DNA from: Breviolum minutum Mf 1.05b.01
Lineage: Eukaryota; Sar; Dinophyceae; Suessiales; Symbiodiniaceae
Assembly: GCA_000507305.1 (NCBI GenBank)
Contig: DF239136.1
Span: 229,065 to 293,064, forward strand
Reading direction: 5' to 3'
DNA: 64,000 bases
Part shown: piece after piece, positions 48,562 to 59,232 of the stretch
How the letters are laid out: each line of letters opens with the position of its first letter
Numbering within the stretch: position 1 is the stretch's first letter
Translations under genes and position numbers: made by a program
The notes under the pieces: generated by a model
What the model saw: the letters and a program-made list of their open reading frames with translations, nothing else
Database searches by the model: none
What the model was told of the DNA's origin: nothing

Positions 48562-49343
48562 GCAACTGCGTGAGCGTGGGGAAGGTTCAGGACATTTGCG
48601 TGGCCGACGTGGCAACCTGGTTTGGGGCGCTCAAGTCATTTCACTTGGTGCTGTTAAGTATCCAACATGGTGACTTACTCCATCTGACATAAGGTCATGT
48701 GTTTTTTCCTGTTATTTTCATGCTTAGGAATACTGTTTGGATGATTTCCCCCCAAGAAAACAGATTCTTGGGGCACCGAGTTCTGCAAGGGATCGTATTG
48801 GTGATTTGGGACGGAAGATACTTTCTTAAGGATCAGCTATTGAAGGTAAAGGAGAATTGTGTTTAGACCTGAGCTACTCTTTGGATATTTTCATCAAAAT
48901 GAAACTGTTCTCCATTTTGTTTGACATGTGACCTAACTATTGCTGCATGGAAAAGGATGAAGTTAACTATAAAAATGGAGCAAAATAAGTCAATCCACAA
49001 TCTCCTGCCCCCATCTCCCTTGAAATTAAAGAGCACAAACCTTTTCTAATTGGAATGAAGCTATTATTTCTGTTTACAAAGACCTTCTGACAAAAAGAGG
49101 GTGCAAGTTCCATACTTCCCCCGAGTCAGAAAGCAACCATGAAATATCTGATGATACTGTTGATGGAAGAAATCCGGTAAAATCACCACCTGAGATAGAT
49201 AAAAACCCAATAAATAATGGGATAAACTACCAACCTCAACTGGTTAGACGCCGGATTTCTTCCAGTTTTCCAGTTTTTGCTCCAGATTCGAGGCGAAAAT
49301 ACGTGAGATTCAGGGCCTCTCTGTAGATGGTCCAAGGACATGA
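48562..49343 (+). CDS. 3' end of an unrecognised gene, three phase-matched exons
   Basis: Exon 48562-48657 (acceptor TTTTTCCAG, donor TTAA|GTATCC): QLRERGEGSGHLRGRRGNLV, then WGAQVISLGAVK. Exon 48728-48845 (acceptor ATGCTTAG, donor AAG|GTAAAG): NTVWMISPQENRFLGHRVLQ, then GIVLVIWDGRYFLKDQLLK. Exon 49266-49343 (acceptor TTTCTTCCAG): FSSFCSRFEAKIREIQGLSV, then DGPRT and stop TGA. Phases are 2 and 0 and match. The acceptor of the last exon is the right end of a family A element. Basic start, hydrophobic middle, helical end. No family recognised. Confidence 0.55.
49155..49265. mobile_element. Family A inverted-repeat element, copy 5
   Basis: Left TACTGTTGATGGAAGAAATC, right GCCGGATTTCTTCCAG. The core is in the opposite orientation to the other copies (AATAATGGGATAAACTACC, CAACTGGTTAG). 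The donor of its host intron is at 48846, about 310 bp upstream of the element, so the element lies at the 3' end of a longer intron and gives it its acceptor. Confidence 0.75.
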
Positions 49344-49714
49344 CTGTAAACGCCAGGGCCAACGGTGGTGGTGGAACATCTACCGAAACCACCGATTTGT
49401 TTTTTTTTAAGATTGAAGTTTGAACCAATTTGAAGAAACACTTGGAAAGAAATTTTAGAAAGAACTGTGTGTTTTTTTCTTTTTTGTTTCTCATTTTTTC
49501 AGATGACATTTTGATGATTCAACCCTAACTACCATGAAAATACATCGGTAACCCACTCCATTCTGTAAGAAAGGAATGAGAAAAGCGTCGCAAAAGCGTC
49601 GAACATCAATACTTAGGGGATTTGAACGGTGCTGTTACGAATTCGCTGCATGTGGATGAAGCCAGAATACTAACTAACGTAATCAACTCATGTCACTACC
49701 ATTCAAGACTCCAA

Positions 49715-49864
49715 AAAAAGGTAGGCACACATTGGATCTACCCTCCACCAAGAGACAGTCACTGCCAGGATTATTACATATTTTCAGTACGGAATCTCTA
49801 TAGTCTATAAATCTTCATTTGCCATGATCACAGGGTGGGGGGTAGATCCAACGCATACCTTTAA
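49715..49864. mobile_element. Inverted-repeat element, family G, single copy
   Basis: Left AAAGGTAGGCACACATTGGA followed by TCTACCCTCCACC. The inverse at the right is GGTGGGGGGTAGATCC followed by AACGCATACCTTT. About 150 bp, no coding content. A loosely similar pair of ends (GTTGGATCTACCCCTCACC and GGGGGGTGGATCCGATG) lies at 8101-8221. Confidence 0.5.
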
Positions 49865-50698
49865 CCTGCTTCATCCATCGACACTGCGAGATCTGCCAAT
49901 GGCAAGCCGAAAAAAATCCCGCACTGAGGGAAATGTGCCACGGTGATGGGAACAGGCACACAACATGAGATTTAGATGATGAAGAAACTGACATGTTATT
50001 GACAATTCTCATCATATTGTTTTTGTGTCATGCACTTATCTCTAATTAAAAGATGATGGTATAACGTTGGAGATGCGCTAGCCTAGTTGATGCTCAGAAG
50101 TTGACGACTTTGACAGGATGACTATGCCGCAAACAACTTGACACCCTGATGATTTGTGGTCTTTATGATTTATATTGTTGTTTTTTTCAAATTAGATATC
50201 TTTTGATTGTGTAAATAAGATATGGAAACTATGTGATGCTGCAGGATTTCTCATATTGTTCTCACATTGACGCTGTCGGTATCTGTGTGGTGTATAGTTT
50301 TATTCTTTCTTTACCATTAGCAGTTCGATTTTCAGGTACTCGCAATGACACATTTCAGGTTGACTCTTCATACTTAAAGGTGGTTTGAAGCCCTCCTGTT
50401 TACCAATGCAAAATGGTGGAACCAAAGTGTAGCAGATTGATTGGTGATGTAGGTCATGAGCAGAACCTGTTTGCTTTTTGTTCTTTTGGACTCATCAAGT
50501 GGAACGTTATATTATAGTTCAGCGCACGGTTGCACAGAGTTACAGTATACATTATCAAAACAAGACAGTTTGACGTGGTTTGTTTTTAGTTGTTTCACCA
50601 CATGAGTATATTGACATATATTGACCCCATGTTCGACCTCTTTGACATGTTGTAGTCCCATTTCTTGAATTTCCGGAAAAAATCACTCAGTGTTTTTT

Positions 50699-50810
50699 TC
50701 TGGTTGGGGGGAGTCCCATCGGTAATATAAGCTTCACATGGTCCTTGGGAGTCATTTCTGATGCATCCAGTGGATCCATCATGGAACAAGTACAAAGTCC
50801 ACGACTGAGG
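50699..50810 (+). CDS. Possible exon, strand uncertain
   Basis: The + frame reads FTWSLGVISDASSGSIMEQV, then QSPRLRR and TGA. The minus strand is open over the same bases. Exon-like composition only. Confidence 0.25.
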
Positions 50811-51272
50811 CGATGACTGATGGATTTTTTTTGTTTCTTTGTGGTGGTGTTCGATGGTAATTTTGGGAGTGGCGATAAGTTGAGTTTATGTGTTTGTTTT
50901 CAAATATGTATTATAGAGTTTTTGATTATGTTTAGTTTATGTGCATTTGTATTTTATGATCAAGCAAGACTCGCATCTCAAACCGGGTTTTTGTTGATAT
51001 ACAATGTGGTCCCTGTGATTAAATGTGTACTCTGATACATTATTGATGGCCTTGCATAGTCTTACTCACCCAGCCGTTCGAGCAATGAATGAACAAAGCC
51101 CTGGACGTTTAGCATCGTTTAGCTTAGTATGCGGTTACTTGCCAGGATCTAGTCACAACTACAATACTGTAACAAACCATTCTACCGATCTCAACGAAGC
51201 CACTTCTTGTTTGAATGTAACCAGGGTGTTGTTACCACTGCTTCTTTGTTGAAAACTGGCATTGACATGCAG

Positions 51273-51420
51273 GGTGAAGCGCGAGCACGGAGCACAAGGC
51301 ACCTGGGATTCATCGGAAAAACTTGTGGCTCAAGAGTGCAGTAGCGATACCGCAGCGATTTTTATTGCAATTTGTTGCTTACATATATTCTTTAGTACCA
51401 TTTGCTTTCTAGCATTTTGA
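51273..51420 (+). CDS. Probable terminal exon with C-terminal hydrophobic tail, unrecognised
   Basis: Acceptor GACATGCAG, then VKREHGAQGTWDSSEKLVAQ and a final hydrophobic stretch AAIFIAICCLHIFFSTICF before TGA. The hydrophilic part followed by about 22 hydrophobic residues at the end would fit a tail-anchored or single-pass membrane protein. Upstream exons unknown. Confidence 0.4.
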
Positions 51421-51688
51421 TATGTTTTGATGCGGTAGCGTTTAGTTTAGTTTTCTTCGGCTAGATTCGGAGTGTTTGCAGCACTGCCCTGATACACATG
51501 CTCATCTTAGTCGTATTCCTTTTTCTTTTTGTAGACACGGCTGGCTGTCCCACACCGCATGTAGTTCTTCCAACAACATGATGATTTTGTTGGTGTGCAA
51601 CCAAACCGCCCGACACATACAGGGCGGCTCCTCTATGGGCATGTCACTTACGGATGTTAACAAGTTTGATTATCGAAGATTCAACATA

Positions 51689-51793
51689 TACCCTCCATCA
51701 AACAAACATAGCCCCTTAAAATAGGCCATCCCAAAAGGAATTTCATCTTCCAACCATCAATCTTCACGGGCTATGTTAGTTTAAAGGAGGGTA
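51689..51793. mobile_element. Family D inverted-repeat element, copy 1
   Basis: Left TACCCTCCATCAAACAAACA, right GCTATGTTAGTTTAAAGGAG ending GGTA. Diverged from the other copies. An open stretch (GAMEAVRTAATSQGLPKEKL, stop 51906) follows it and may be a terminal exon. Confidence 0.65.
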
Positions 51794-51809
51794 GGGTATA
51801 CTTAACTTC

Positions 51810-51906
51810 GATCCATGAGCCTTTGAGGAGAGGTGCAATGGAAGCAGTTCGAACAGCGGCGACATCGCAGGGGCTTCCCAAGGAAAAACTTCGCCACCTT
51901 TTGTGA
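51810..51906 (+). CDS. Possible terminal exon, unrecognised
   Basis: After CATGAG the frame reads PLRRGAMEAVRTAATSQGLP and KEKLRHLL before TGA. A second frame is open as well (CNGSSSNSGDIAGASQGKTS). The interval is GC-rich. Confidence 0.3.
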
Positions 51907-53447
51907 TGGATAGCCTCAGTTTTTCAAAAGATGACTGCCTTTTTTGCGGTGTAAATCATATCATATGTATATAATAAAAAAGGCATCATTACATACCTAT
52001 CTATATGTTTTGACTAGGTAATAGGTAACAACAGTTATACCAGTATCATATATATGCATGTTATTTGAAATATACGTTCAGCATGCATGCATATATGACT
52101 ATAGTTCAAGATTGTAACAGGGAATAGCTTTAAGGCTTTTTACATCCACCAAATCGTTTATTTTAAACCGCCTCACTGAAGTACAACGGATGCTGACTGG
52201 ACTGTGATTTCTGCAAAGCTTGGGTTGTAGGGTGTTTTCTTGACGTTTGTTTACTTGGGTATGTATCACTTGATAGAAATGGTCCCACTGAAGATACTTC
52301 GTTTTACCAGAAGTTTTCCATAGTTGCCCATGTTAGCTCCATAAAATATACTACCTAGTCAACAAATACGCTTGAGTTGCATGTGTTTGATCCATTTCAT
52401 TTGCTTTCTCTTCAAAATTCTACTATTATGCTAGGAATAGCTAGGAATGTTTTACGTCTTTTGTTGATGTTTGAAATCAATTTCCACACAACGGTGCGAA
52501 CCACAGCTGATGCAGTTACTTGAGGAATGAAGCCTCCCGAGCCCTTCGATGAATCCACTGCAAAGTGCCCCCAGTGAAACAGTGAAACAGCTCCGTTTTT
52601 TTTTGTTCGGAAAAAGGACCCAAGAAGTGGCCAGAAATCCTACCATCCCAAGTTGGAAGCTATATTTTTTATGAAGTGTTGATGTTGTGATGGAGAAGAA
52701 TCCACTGGTGATGATGTTGATGGTGGTGTGAAAAAGTTCAAACAAAGAGCAATGTGATGTGTTTTTTGGGGAGCGGTGTTTTGATGTTCATTTTCCATTA
52801 TATATGATCATGCAGATGCTGGTAATTGTAGCTCAAGAGATGATACCAATACATTATATCGTAAGTAGTTGCAAACCAAACAACTTGTCTATTAGATTCA
52901 ACCAGATATGTATTTATATTTGTATATATATATATATATACATTTGCATTATATGTACGGTATGTATATATATATACGTACAAACAACCATGGATTTAAT
53001 TCCATTTGCGTCACTCCTCCTTTTTAATGTAAAAGATGCCCAACATTTGAGAGGCGTATCTCATGGGAGTATTCGCGGTCCAAGCTGGCAATGTCATTGG
53101 TAGAGCCTGTTAAAATTATCATGTTAGACGTATCACATGTTTGAGAAATAAGTCTGTATGATAATTCCAAAGGTTTGTCCCTTTTGTGAAAGTAATAGCT
53201 TTGAAGTGAGGTTGCAAGAAACTTGGACCTCGCTTGGTTGTAGATTATTTAGTTGGATATTTCGGATTTCGGTTTGATTCAAAAGGTCAAATCTGGATAC
53301 ATGGCACCCCTTTTGAGGGTTTTTTGTTTTTTTCTCCAAAAGATTAGAGAACAGTTGGTGATTTTATGATGTATTAGGCGAGCTTTCTCAGGCTAGGCAT
53401 ATGTTGTCCTATGATTCCTTCTGATAGGCCCAATGTGTTCTTAGGAA

Positions 53448-53552
53448 TACACTCCCTGAAACTAACATAGCACCTAAAAATGATGGTTTCCAATAGGAAT
53501 ATCCTTTTCCAGGGGTCTATTTTCAGGAGATTTGTTAGTTTCAGGGAGGGTA
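53448..53552. mobile_element. Family D inverted-repeat element, copy 2
   Basis: Left TACACTCCCTGAAACTAACA, core GATGGTTTCCAATAGGAATA, right TTGTTAGTTTCAGGGAGGGT. TTTCAG inside the right repeat is an acceptor for the following exon. Confidence 0.75.
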
Positions 53553-53604
53553 TTCTGTGGATGTTAACCGCCCCTCCCATTCATCATTTTGCATGACTGT
53601 CGAG
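53545..53604 (+). CDS. Possible exon starting inside a family D element
   Basis: It begins GGAGGGTAT directly after TTTCAG and runs 20 codons (GGYSVDVNRPSHSSFCMTVE) to a strong GAG|GTACAA donor. The first eight bases come from the element itself. Short, so chance cannot be excluded. Confidence 0.35.
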
Positions 53605-54146
53605 GTACAAACGTTATGAACACTTTGTGGCCTCTGGTGGCAGTTACTTGGCGCAAATTTTCAGCTGGAAACTGATAACTGATGCAAGGATACAAGCATT
53701 GGGAGTTAGTTGAACTGGATGCCCGTATTAAATATAGACATATCATATATACGTGTGAAAAGGAATCATCATGGCTTGTACAGTAAGTTCCAGTCCAGTT
53801 TTATGTGACTTTGCTAAATCACTGCGTATTATACATACTATTCAATGATTTTGTGGGGGGAATCACCAGGAAAAGTTCTGATTATGTGCAACACTATTTA
53901 ACACTTTCTAGGTACTGGTGCGCCCTTTCAGTTGAAGGGGAGAGTAGCTGTAACTACAGCAGATGCTGGCTTGTTACAACCAAAGCTTGAAACTGAGCAA
54001 TTGAAATCCTGAGTTGTGTGATGCATTGAAATTGTCAAGCCATGATGATTTCCAAGTTGGGAGCTCATCTCTTCAATCAGGTTCTAGTTTCATGCTTCAT
54101 GTTACCGGGTACTGTTTGATACTCTTCAGACCCTGCAACTCCGTTG

Positions 54147-54263
54147 TATGTGACTGAACTGTATGGTTATACTATGTGACTGAACTGTATGGTTATACAG
54201 GGTCACAAGTACCTCTGGTACATGCGTAATACAGGGTCATAAGTACATTTGGTACATGCATAT
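54147..54263. repeat. Two adjacent short tandem duplications
   Basis: The unit TATGTGACTGAACTGTATGG (about 28 bp in full) occurs twice in a row at 54147-54202. The unit ACAGGGTCACAAGTACCTCT (about 34 bp in full) occurs twice at 54197-54263. Both are recent-looking. Confidence 0.75.
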
Positions 54264-54379
54264 ATATATTTGTATATACTTACTATTTACCGTATGTACA
54301 TCATCAGTTGCTGTTTGTTTCTTATTGCCACTGGCTACAACCTAAGCTTCATCCTTTCTCTTATCGGGTGGTTTTTTCA

Positions 54380-54505
54380 TCCCTTGGTTTCGGACGCCAA
54401 GGTGAAATGAAAGTCGCCAAAGATCGCTTGGCCAATGGTCACCCAGGATGGCAAGGCGGAGCGCTAGTTTTTGGTGGGAATTTTTCGGGGGGGCTGGAAA
54501 TCTGA
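54380..54505 (+). CDS. Possible exon, strand uncertain
   Basis: The + frame includes FGRQGEMKVAKDRLANGHPG and WQGGALVFGGNFSGGLEI before TGA. The minus strand is also open with a plausible composition. GC-rich, no motif. Confidence 0.3.
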   Translation, partial: SLGFGRQGEMKVAKDRLANGHPGWQGGALVFGGNFSGGLEI

Positions 54506-54534
54506 GAGGGATGTTGATTTCAGATATATCCCCC

Positions 54535-54625
54535 ATAGGATCCATGTATGGTATATATATATACCTACATTTGGTCGATTTTTATGGTGAATGTAGGTAA
54601 ATATACCATAAATGGATCCTATGGG
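54535..54625. mobile_element. Family C foldback element, copy 2
   Basis: A near-perfect long palindrome: CATAGGATCCATGTATGGTA on the left and its inverse at the right, with CCTACATTTGGTCGATTTTT in the centre. Confidence 0.8.
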
Positions 54626-54964
54626 TTCAGAAACTTTCTTTCCCTTGCAACACAAATGACTGATAGTGAGAAGGAAAGTGATCATGAAAAATATGAAAAG
54701 GAAAGTATAGCTTTTGTTGCCAAGGATTGTCCCATGTTCCATTCCTCTCCCTGATGGGGATGGAAAAGTTGGCATTTGATTGAAACATGTCCCATGATAT
54801 CAGCCCGCTATCGTTGTGTTTTTGTATCCCATGATTTGGGACCCCCCAAACGTCATGGGGATCTCAGCGCAGGGTGAAGGGGAGGGAACTTCTCCAATGC
54901 ATTGGCCTCGAGCTGAAATATGATAATTCAACAAAAAAACCTGGCATTGGAATTGAGGGAAGTT

Positions 54965-55038
54965 CGGTAAATACAACCTACATTTGGTTGATTTTTATTG
55001 TAAATGTAGGTAGATACACCATACATGGATGGTATGGG
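54965..55038. mobile_element. Family C foldback element, copy 3
   Basis: Core ACCTACATTTGGTTGATTTT, right arm ATACACCATACATGGATGGT. The left arm is truncated. Confidence 0.7.
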
Positions 55039-55753
55039 TAATGTATTTCTCTACGACGGTCCGTTTTGCGCCTCAAAAAAATGTCGGAGTTTGGACTTGT
55101 TTGGGTGCTAAGACTTGGTTTCGGACGCATTCCTCCTTGATCTTAGGATTGTTAAGATCTTAGGATTTTTAAGTCCTGTCAATAGCACTTTCCCCCTAAA
55201 AAAAGGCCGGAACTTCTTTGGCACAGATGTTTGACTAAGTACTACTGAGTTTTCTGTGAAATAAAACTTATTGTGTCAGCTTCTAGGTTGCGTATATGTA
55301 TTTTGCACTGGAGCTCCATGTCTTGTTAGGATCTTCCTGGGAGTTGGAAGTACATGATGCATGGAGTATTATCAGCTATCAGTTTAGTTTAGTACCTAAA
55401 TTTCAGCCGGACTTCAAAATCAATTCATTTGACGAGATCTTTGGAACACTAGGCTTCTAGCAACCAATAACTAGTCACCTTTGCTTTGGTTGGGAAGAGT
55501 GCACAAGTCTTCACGCTGAGAAAGTCAGGGCCGCAAAGAAGACCCCAAAGTCTGACAGTATAGGTTGGAGATGCCCATCCACCACTTAGAATTTCTAACA
55601 TGCGATTGATCTCTAATATATATACATAAAACTCATAAAACTATTTCTATATATTACATTATATGTTATCGTCCAATTGAATATCGGCTTAAATGTTGAG
55701 AACCACGTCCTTCCTTTTTTCTATCCATCGAACATCTGCTCCCTGTTGTTGAG

Positions 55754-55807
55754 GATTCGACCCTCCAGATGAAAGAGCTGAAGGTGGGAGTCGCCATGGA
55801 GCGGCAG
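55754..55807 (+). CDS. Probable internal exon, unrecognised
   Basis: DSTLQMKELKVGVAMERQ in phase 0 between GTTGAG and CGGCAG|GTGTTG. The frame is open well upstream too (HLLPVVE), so the exon may start earlier. Amphipathic and charged. Confidence 0.45.
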
Positions 55808-56205
55808 GTGTTGGTGAAGTCTAGTTTTAAACGGACACTGTACACAAATCATTCTATGCATGTAGACATGTATTTGTATACATGATATACATGCATTTAG
55901 TACATATTAGGTTGCACGTACACATAATATGTTGATACTTTTGATATCCTAAATGACTAAGACTCCAAAATGATTGTGGGAGATGCTTTCACTTGGATGT
56001 TGTTTAAATATGTAAATATTTAAAGTTGATAACAGCTCCCGCCCGAAGATGTATAGTATAATTGTGTTTTTTTCAGTTACTTTTCACATGACCATTATTA
56101 TGGCTCCACGAACAAGTTGATTCTCTGTCAAACATGCTTCCCTTCAGAATAAGGGCTTTTGAAAAGAATTACGAAGCCCACTCTTGTGCTTTAATATGGT
56201 CATAT

Positions 56206-56339
56206 GATATGCTATATCTGGCTATGTTTTCTGCTAAGCTCCCCACATTTGAAGGGCATTTGGCACATGATTTCTTCCAAGCCACGGCTTTATGCTTTTG
56301 AATCCTCCAACCCTCATCCTGCATTGTCACTGTCCCAGG
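56206..56339 (+). CDS. Possible exon, strand uncertain
   Basis: ATG 56201-type start region: MICYIWLCFLLSS followed by KGIWHMISSKPRLYAFESSN, ending CTGTCCCAG|GTGAAG. A minus-strand frame (56169-56420) with GTVTMQDEGWRIQKHKAVAW competes. No motif supports either. Confidence 0.3.
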
Positions 56340-56652
56340 TGAAGATCTGAGTCCTTTTGAAGAGGCAGGGATGATCGTAGGGCAATTTTTTGGGGATAAA
56401 ACCCAAGTAACTTTGATCAATAACCCCCAGAACTCATGAAGATGATAAGTTGGTAACCTTCGAACTTGGAAGCCAACATTCCAAAAAAAACGGATGACTT
56501 GGATGCAGCGTTTAGATGTCCGATGGAAATTCGGATTCTAAACACACCATGAGGTGAAAAAGAAGAAACACCTGACATTTGCTGTGACAGTAGTCCAATT
56601 CACCCGAACATGTGTGTGTTGTTGAAGTTGTTTCTCACCCACTGGCTGACAG

Positions 56653-56780
56653 TTGGCAAAACAAGGGATGAAGCGAACAATAATCCACAGCAACGAGTTA
56701 GGTTCAACATGTTTTCTCTTGGGGCAAACTACCCGGGCAACTGCCGCCGCTGCATAACTCATCATGTCGAATCCAAACTG
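56653..56780 (+). CDS. Probable internal exon, unrecognised
   Basis: Acceptor GGCTGACAG, strong donor AAACTG|GTGAGT. The peptide includes GKTRDEANNNPQQRVRFNMF and SLGANYPGNCRRCITHHVES, with a Cys-x-x-Cys pair. No family assigned. Confidence 0.5.
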
Positions 56781-57059
56781 GTGAGTCTTCAAGTGGTCCA
56801 GATTAGATTGAAACCCAGACTAGTGAGGCTGCAAAAATTGTTACGGTTGTAAGAGTTTCGCAATGCCCGATTGATGCGTTGCTTGGGACTTGTCACAATT
56901 TTTCGGAAAAGTGGCTGATTGCCATCTATTTGTTTAGCAGATGCGGTTGGATCTTGTTTTGACATTGGACACATAGCCACATAGCTATGTTTAAATGTAT
57001 ATTACCCCCAGAACTTACACAAGATAAGACAAGTTGAGTTTTGGTCCATAATGTTCTAG

Positions 57060-57160
57060 GTGGTGGTTTGAAATCATTTGTTGGAATTTTCTTTCCAAAT
57101 TGGAAATGATCAATTTGACTAACATGTTTCAAATGGGTGGTTCAACCACCATGTCGTCAG
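57060..57160. mobile_element. Family B element, copy 6
   Basis: Left CTAGGTGGTGGTTTGAAATC, core TTGGAAATGATCAATTTGAC, right GGGTGGTTCAACCACCATG. The CTAG acceptor is lost; GTCGTCAG nine bases beyond could serve instead and precedes an open exon. Confidence 0.7.
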
Positions 57161-57241
57161 GTTGTGGAGGAAGACGAATCGCCCTCCTGGCTTTTTTACA
57201 GCATGTACTTCACACTTGGATTAGTAGGGCCTGAAAATTGA
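57161..57241 (+). CDS. Possible terminal exon, unrecognised
   Basis: After GTCGTCAG, phase 0 reads VVEEDESPSWLFYSMYFTLG, then LVGPEN and TGA. The other two phases are open too (GGRRIALLAFLQHVLHTW in one). Frame not decided. Confidence 0.3.
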   Translation, partial: VVEEDESPSWLFYSMYFTLGLVGPEN

Positions 57242-57255
57242 GATTGAATGCTTTA

Positions 57256-57360
57256 TACCCTCCCTGAAACTAACATAGCCCCCGAAAATGGTGGTTTCCA
57301 ATAGGAATCTCCTTTTCCAGGGGTCTATTTTCAGGGGCCATGTTAGTTTCAGGGAGGGTA
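57256..57360. mobile_element. Family D inverted-repeat element, copy 3 (best copy)
   Basis: Left TACCCTCCCTGAAACTAACA, right CATGTTAGTTTCAGGGAGGG plus TA: perfect inverse ends of about 21 bp. Core GGTGGTTTCCAATAGGAATC. The terminal TTTCAG is the likely acceptor of the next exon. Confidence 0.85.
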
Positions 57361-57524
57361 TTTCTTTGGAAGATGACCGAAATCCCTTGAAAACCCTCCG
57401 ACTTGACACTTCACCCCGTCAATCTTCAGACAGAAGTCGCAAGTTTTTACCTTGTGATTTGTTGACGCTGGCGATTGTTCTGTCTTTTTTGTGGCAGACT
57501 GAGGTGAAACAAAGTCTATTTTGA
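57353..57524 (+). CDS. Probable terminal exon starting inside a family D element
   Basis: From TTTCAG| the frame reads EGISLEDDRNPLKTLRLDTS, then PRQSSDRSRKFLPCDLLTLA and a hydrophobic IVLSFLW before TGA 57522-57524. The first eight bases belong to the element. Phase 2 at the start. Unrecognised. Confidence 0.45.
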
Positions 57525-58588
57525 AATGTTGGAATGCGACTTCTCTTCAAGGAGAGTCCCTCACAAAAACATCTCGGGAAATATACGTATATAAATGAAA
57601 CCTCAGCCGATTCTCAAAAATTACTCGGAAGATGAAAGTCCAATGGTGAAATTCACCATAGAATAATTATTGAATTATTTTGAATTACCATGAATATTAG
57701 TTAGACAATCGAACATATCACCAAACGTAAGTTCTTTTTTTTTACTTACCTAGGGCCTGGTGCATGCGTTTTGTCGAAACACTTCAGATCAAATTCCTCT
57801 CAGACTTTGTGAGGGCCATGCAACCCTTTGCCCATTAAAAAGGCATGCTGTTTGGACACAAAACAGAATCATGGGATATCAACATGACTGATTGTTGCAT
57901 GTTATCAGATGAATCACCACCCTCCATAGGATCCAATAATTCTTAGGGCAGAAAGGAGGCATATGCAGTGTTTGGATTTGAGAATCAAAGATACATAGTT
58001 GTTGTTCCTTTTGATGAAACTATGAAACTACAACTCTTGAAAGACCTCCAGAACCCTACCTAACCAGGACCTAACTTTCTGATATGTTTTTTTCACAAAG
58101 TTCTAAGATTAGAAGTCGCCGCCATGGCGACACGGGGCTTTCTTGTGGCCAGTGGTAGGGAATCCAAGTTCCAATTTTTGAGGCATTTTATGTCTTCAGG
58201 TCCCCGGGGATTTGCCATGCTTACTTAGACCTCATGGAACCCCCAAAAGTGTTGAAGACTTTTCACTTGGAAAGGATGTGTTGCCGACTTGGGGATGGGG
58301 TTGTTGGAAAGCTGCAGAAAGGTAAGATGGTTTTAGAGAAGCCATGACTTGATACGATCATACAGATGAGATAGTATTGCACACAGGATTTTATCAAGCC
58401 TCAGCAATGCGTTTATATATATATATATTTAATTTTTTTATTTATTTAGTAGTAAATATATAATATGATTTTGGCTATTTTGATTTGACATAGTGCCCAC
58501 AAAATCCTGCTTGATAGTCCATATATCATTTCATCCATGCAATCTTCACATTTACTGGGAATCATCGGTTATTCAGCCTCTTACAAAG

Positions 58589-58589
58589 C

Positions 58590-58621
<32 letters not shown>
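58589..58621. repeat. (CAA)n microsatellite
   Basis: About 11 tandem CAA units. Confidence 0.9.
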
Positions 58622-58687
58622 CTTCCCTTCCCCATTTTGACAGCTAATTTCAATCAGTGATGGGTGAGCTTCAAAGAGGATGCTTGC

Positions 58688-58842
58688 AGGTTCCTTGTCG
58701 GCACGCTATTTGCTTGGTGACAGCCTCACTCAGCGGTGCATCGAGAAACGTCAGGTGCGACATACTGTATGGACCCTTGACGGACCATGACACCGATGGG
58801 AGATTTCCATCGCAGATTTATGCAGATTTTGCAGATATTTGA
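58688..58842 (+). CDS. Possible terminal exon, unrecognised
   Basis: After GCTTGCAG the frame reads VPCRHAICLVTASLSGASRN, then VRCDILYGPLTDHDTDGRFP and SQIYADFADI before TGA. Open from ATG 58657. GC-rich and exon-like, no recognised motif. Confidence 0.35.
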
Positions 58843-59010
58843 AAAACGTATCACCTACAAAATGCCAATGAGGTTTGCCATTGTTATGAAATTTGCAAGG
58901 GATTTGATTGTTGCAATGTCATGAAGACAAGGTCATAATAAAGGAAACCGAAGACATGTCTACAACCCAATTTCAAGTCAGAATGTATCTTCCTACAGTC
59001 AGACTTTCAG

Positions 59011-59199
59011 GATGTGTACCATGAAATGATGACATGGTTTTCGGTTTTGAGTCTCCAGCAGCATCCTCAATTTGTCACCAAGATTTACCAGCTGCCGTTG
59101 TCATCCGATGGTCCCTGCTCGCAGGAACATGACTGGCGTCGTGCTTTTTTGTTCACTTTTTTTGGTGCGACCATGGGTGGACCTGCTTATCTTTTTTAT
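59011..59199 (+). CDS. Exon of an Mpv17/PMP22-family membrane protein
   Basis: Acceptor GACTTTCAG, donor TTTTTAT|GTCCCT, phase 0 at both ends, 63 codons. The reading matches the family's N-terminal half: a Trp-containing start (MMTWFSVL), the LxxHPxxTK block as LQQHPQFVTKIYQ, then the DWRR...FG...GP...Y block as HDWRRAFLFTFFGATMGGPA followed by YLFY. Family members are four-helix proteins of mitochondrial or peroxisomal inner membranes. This is known of the family, not shown here. The first helix is short and less hydrophobic than usual. Remaining exons (the WP.WQ and NF blocks) were not found downstream, so the gene is partial as annotated. Confidence 0.6.
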
Positions 59200-59232
59200 G
59201 TCCCTTGTTGCACGAGATCATTTGGGGGGTAG

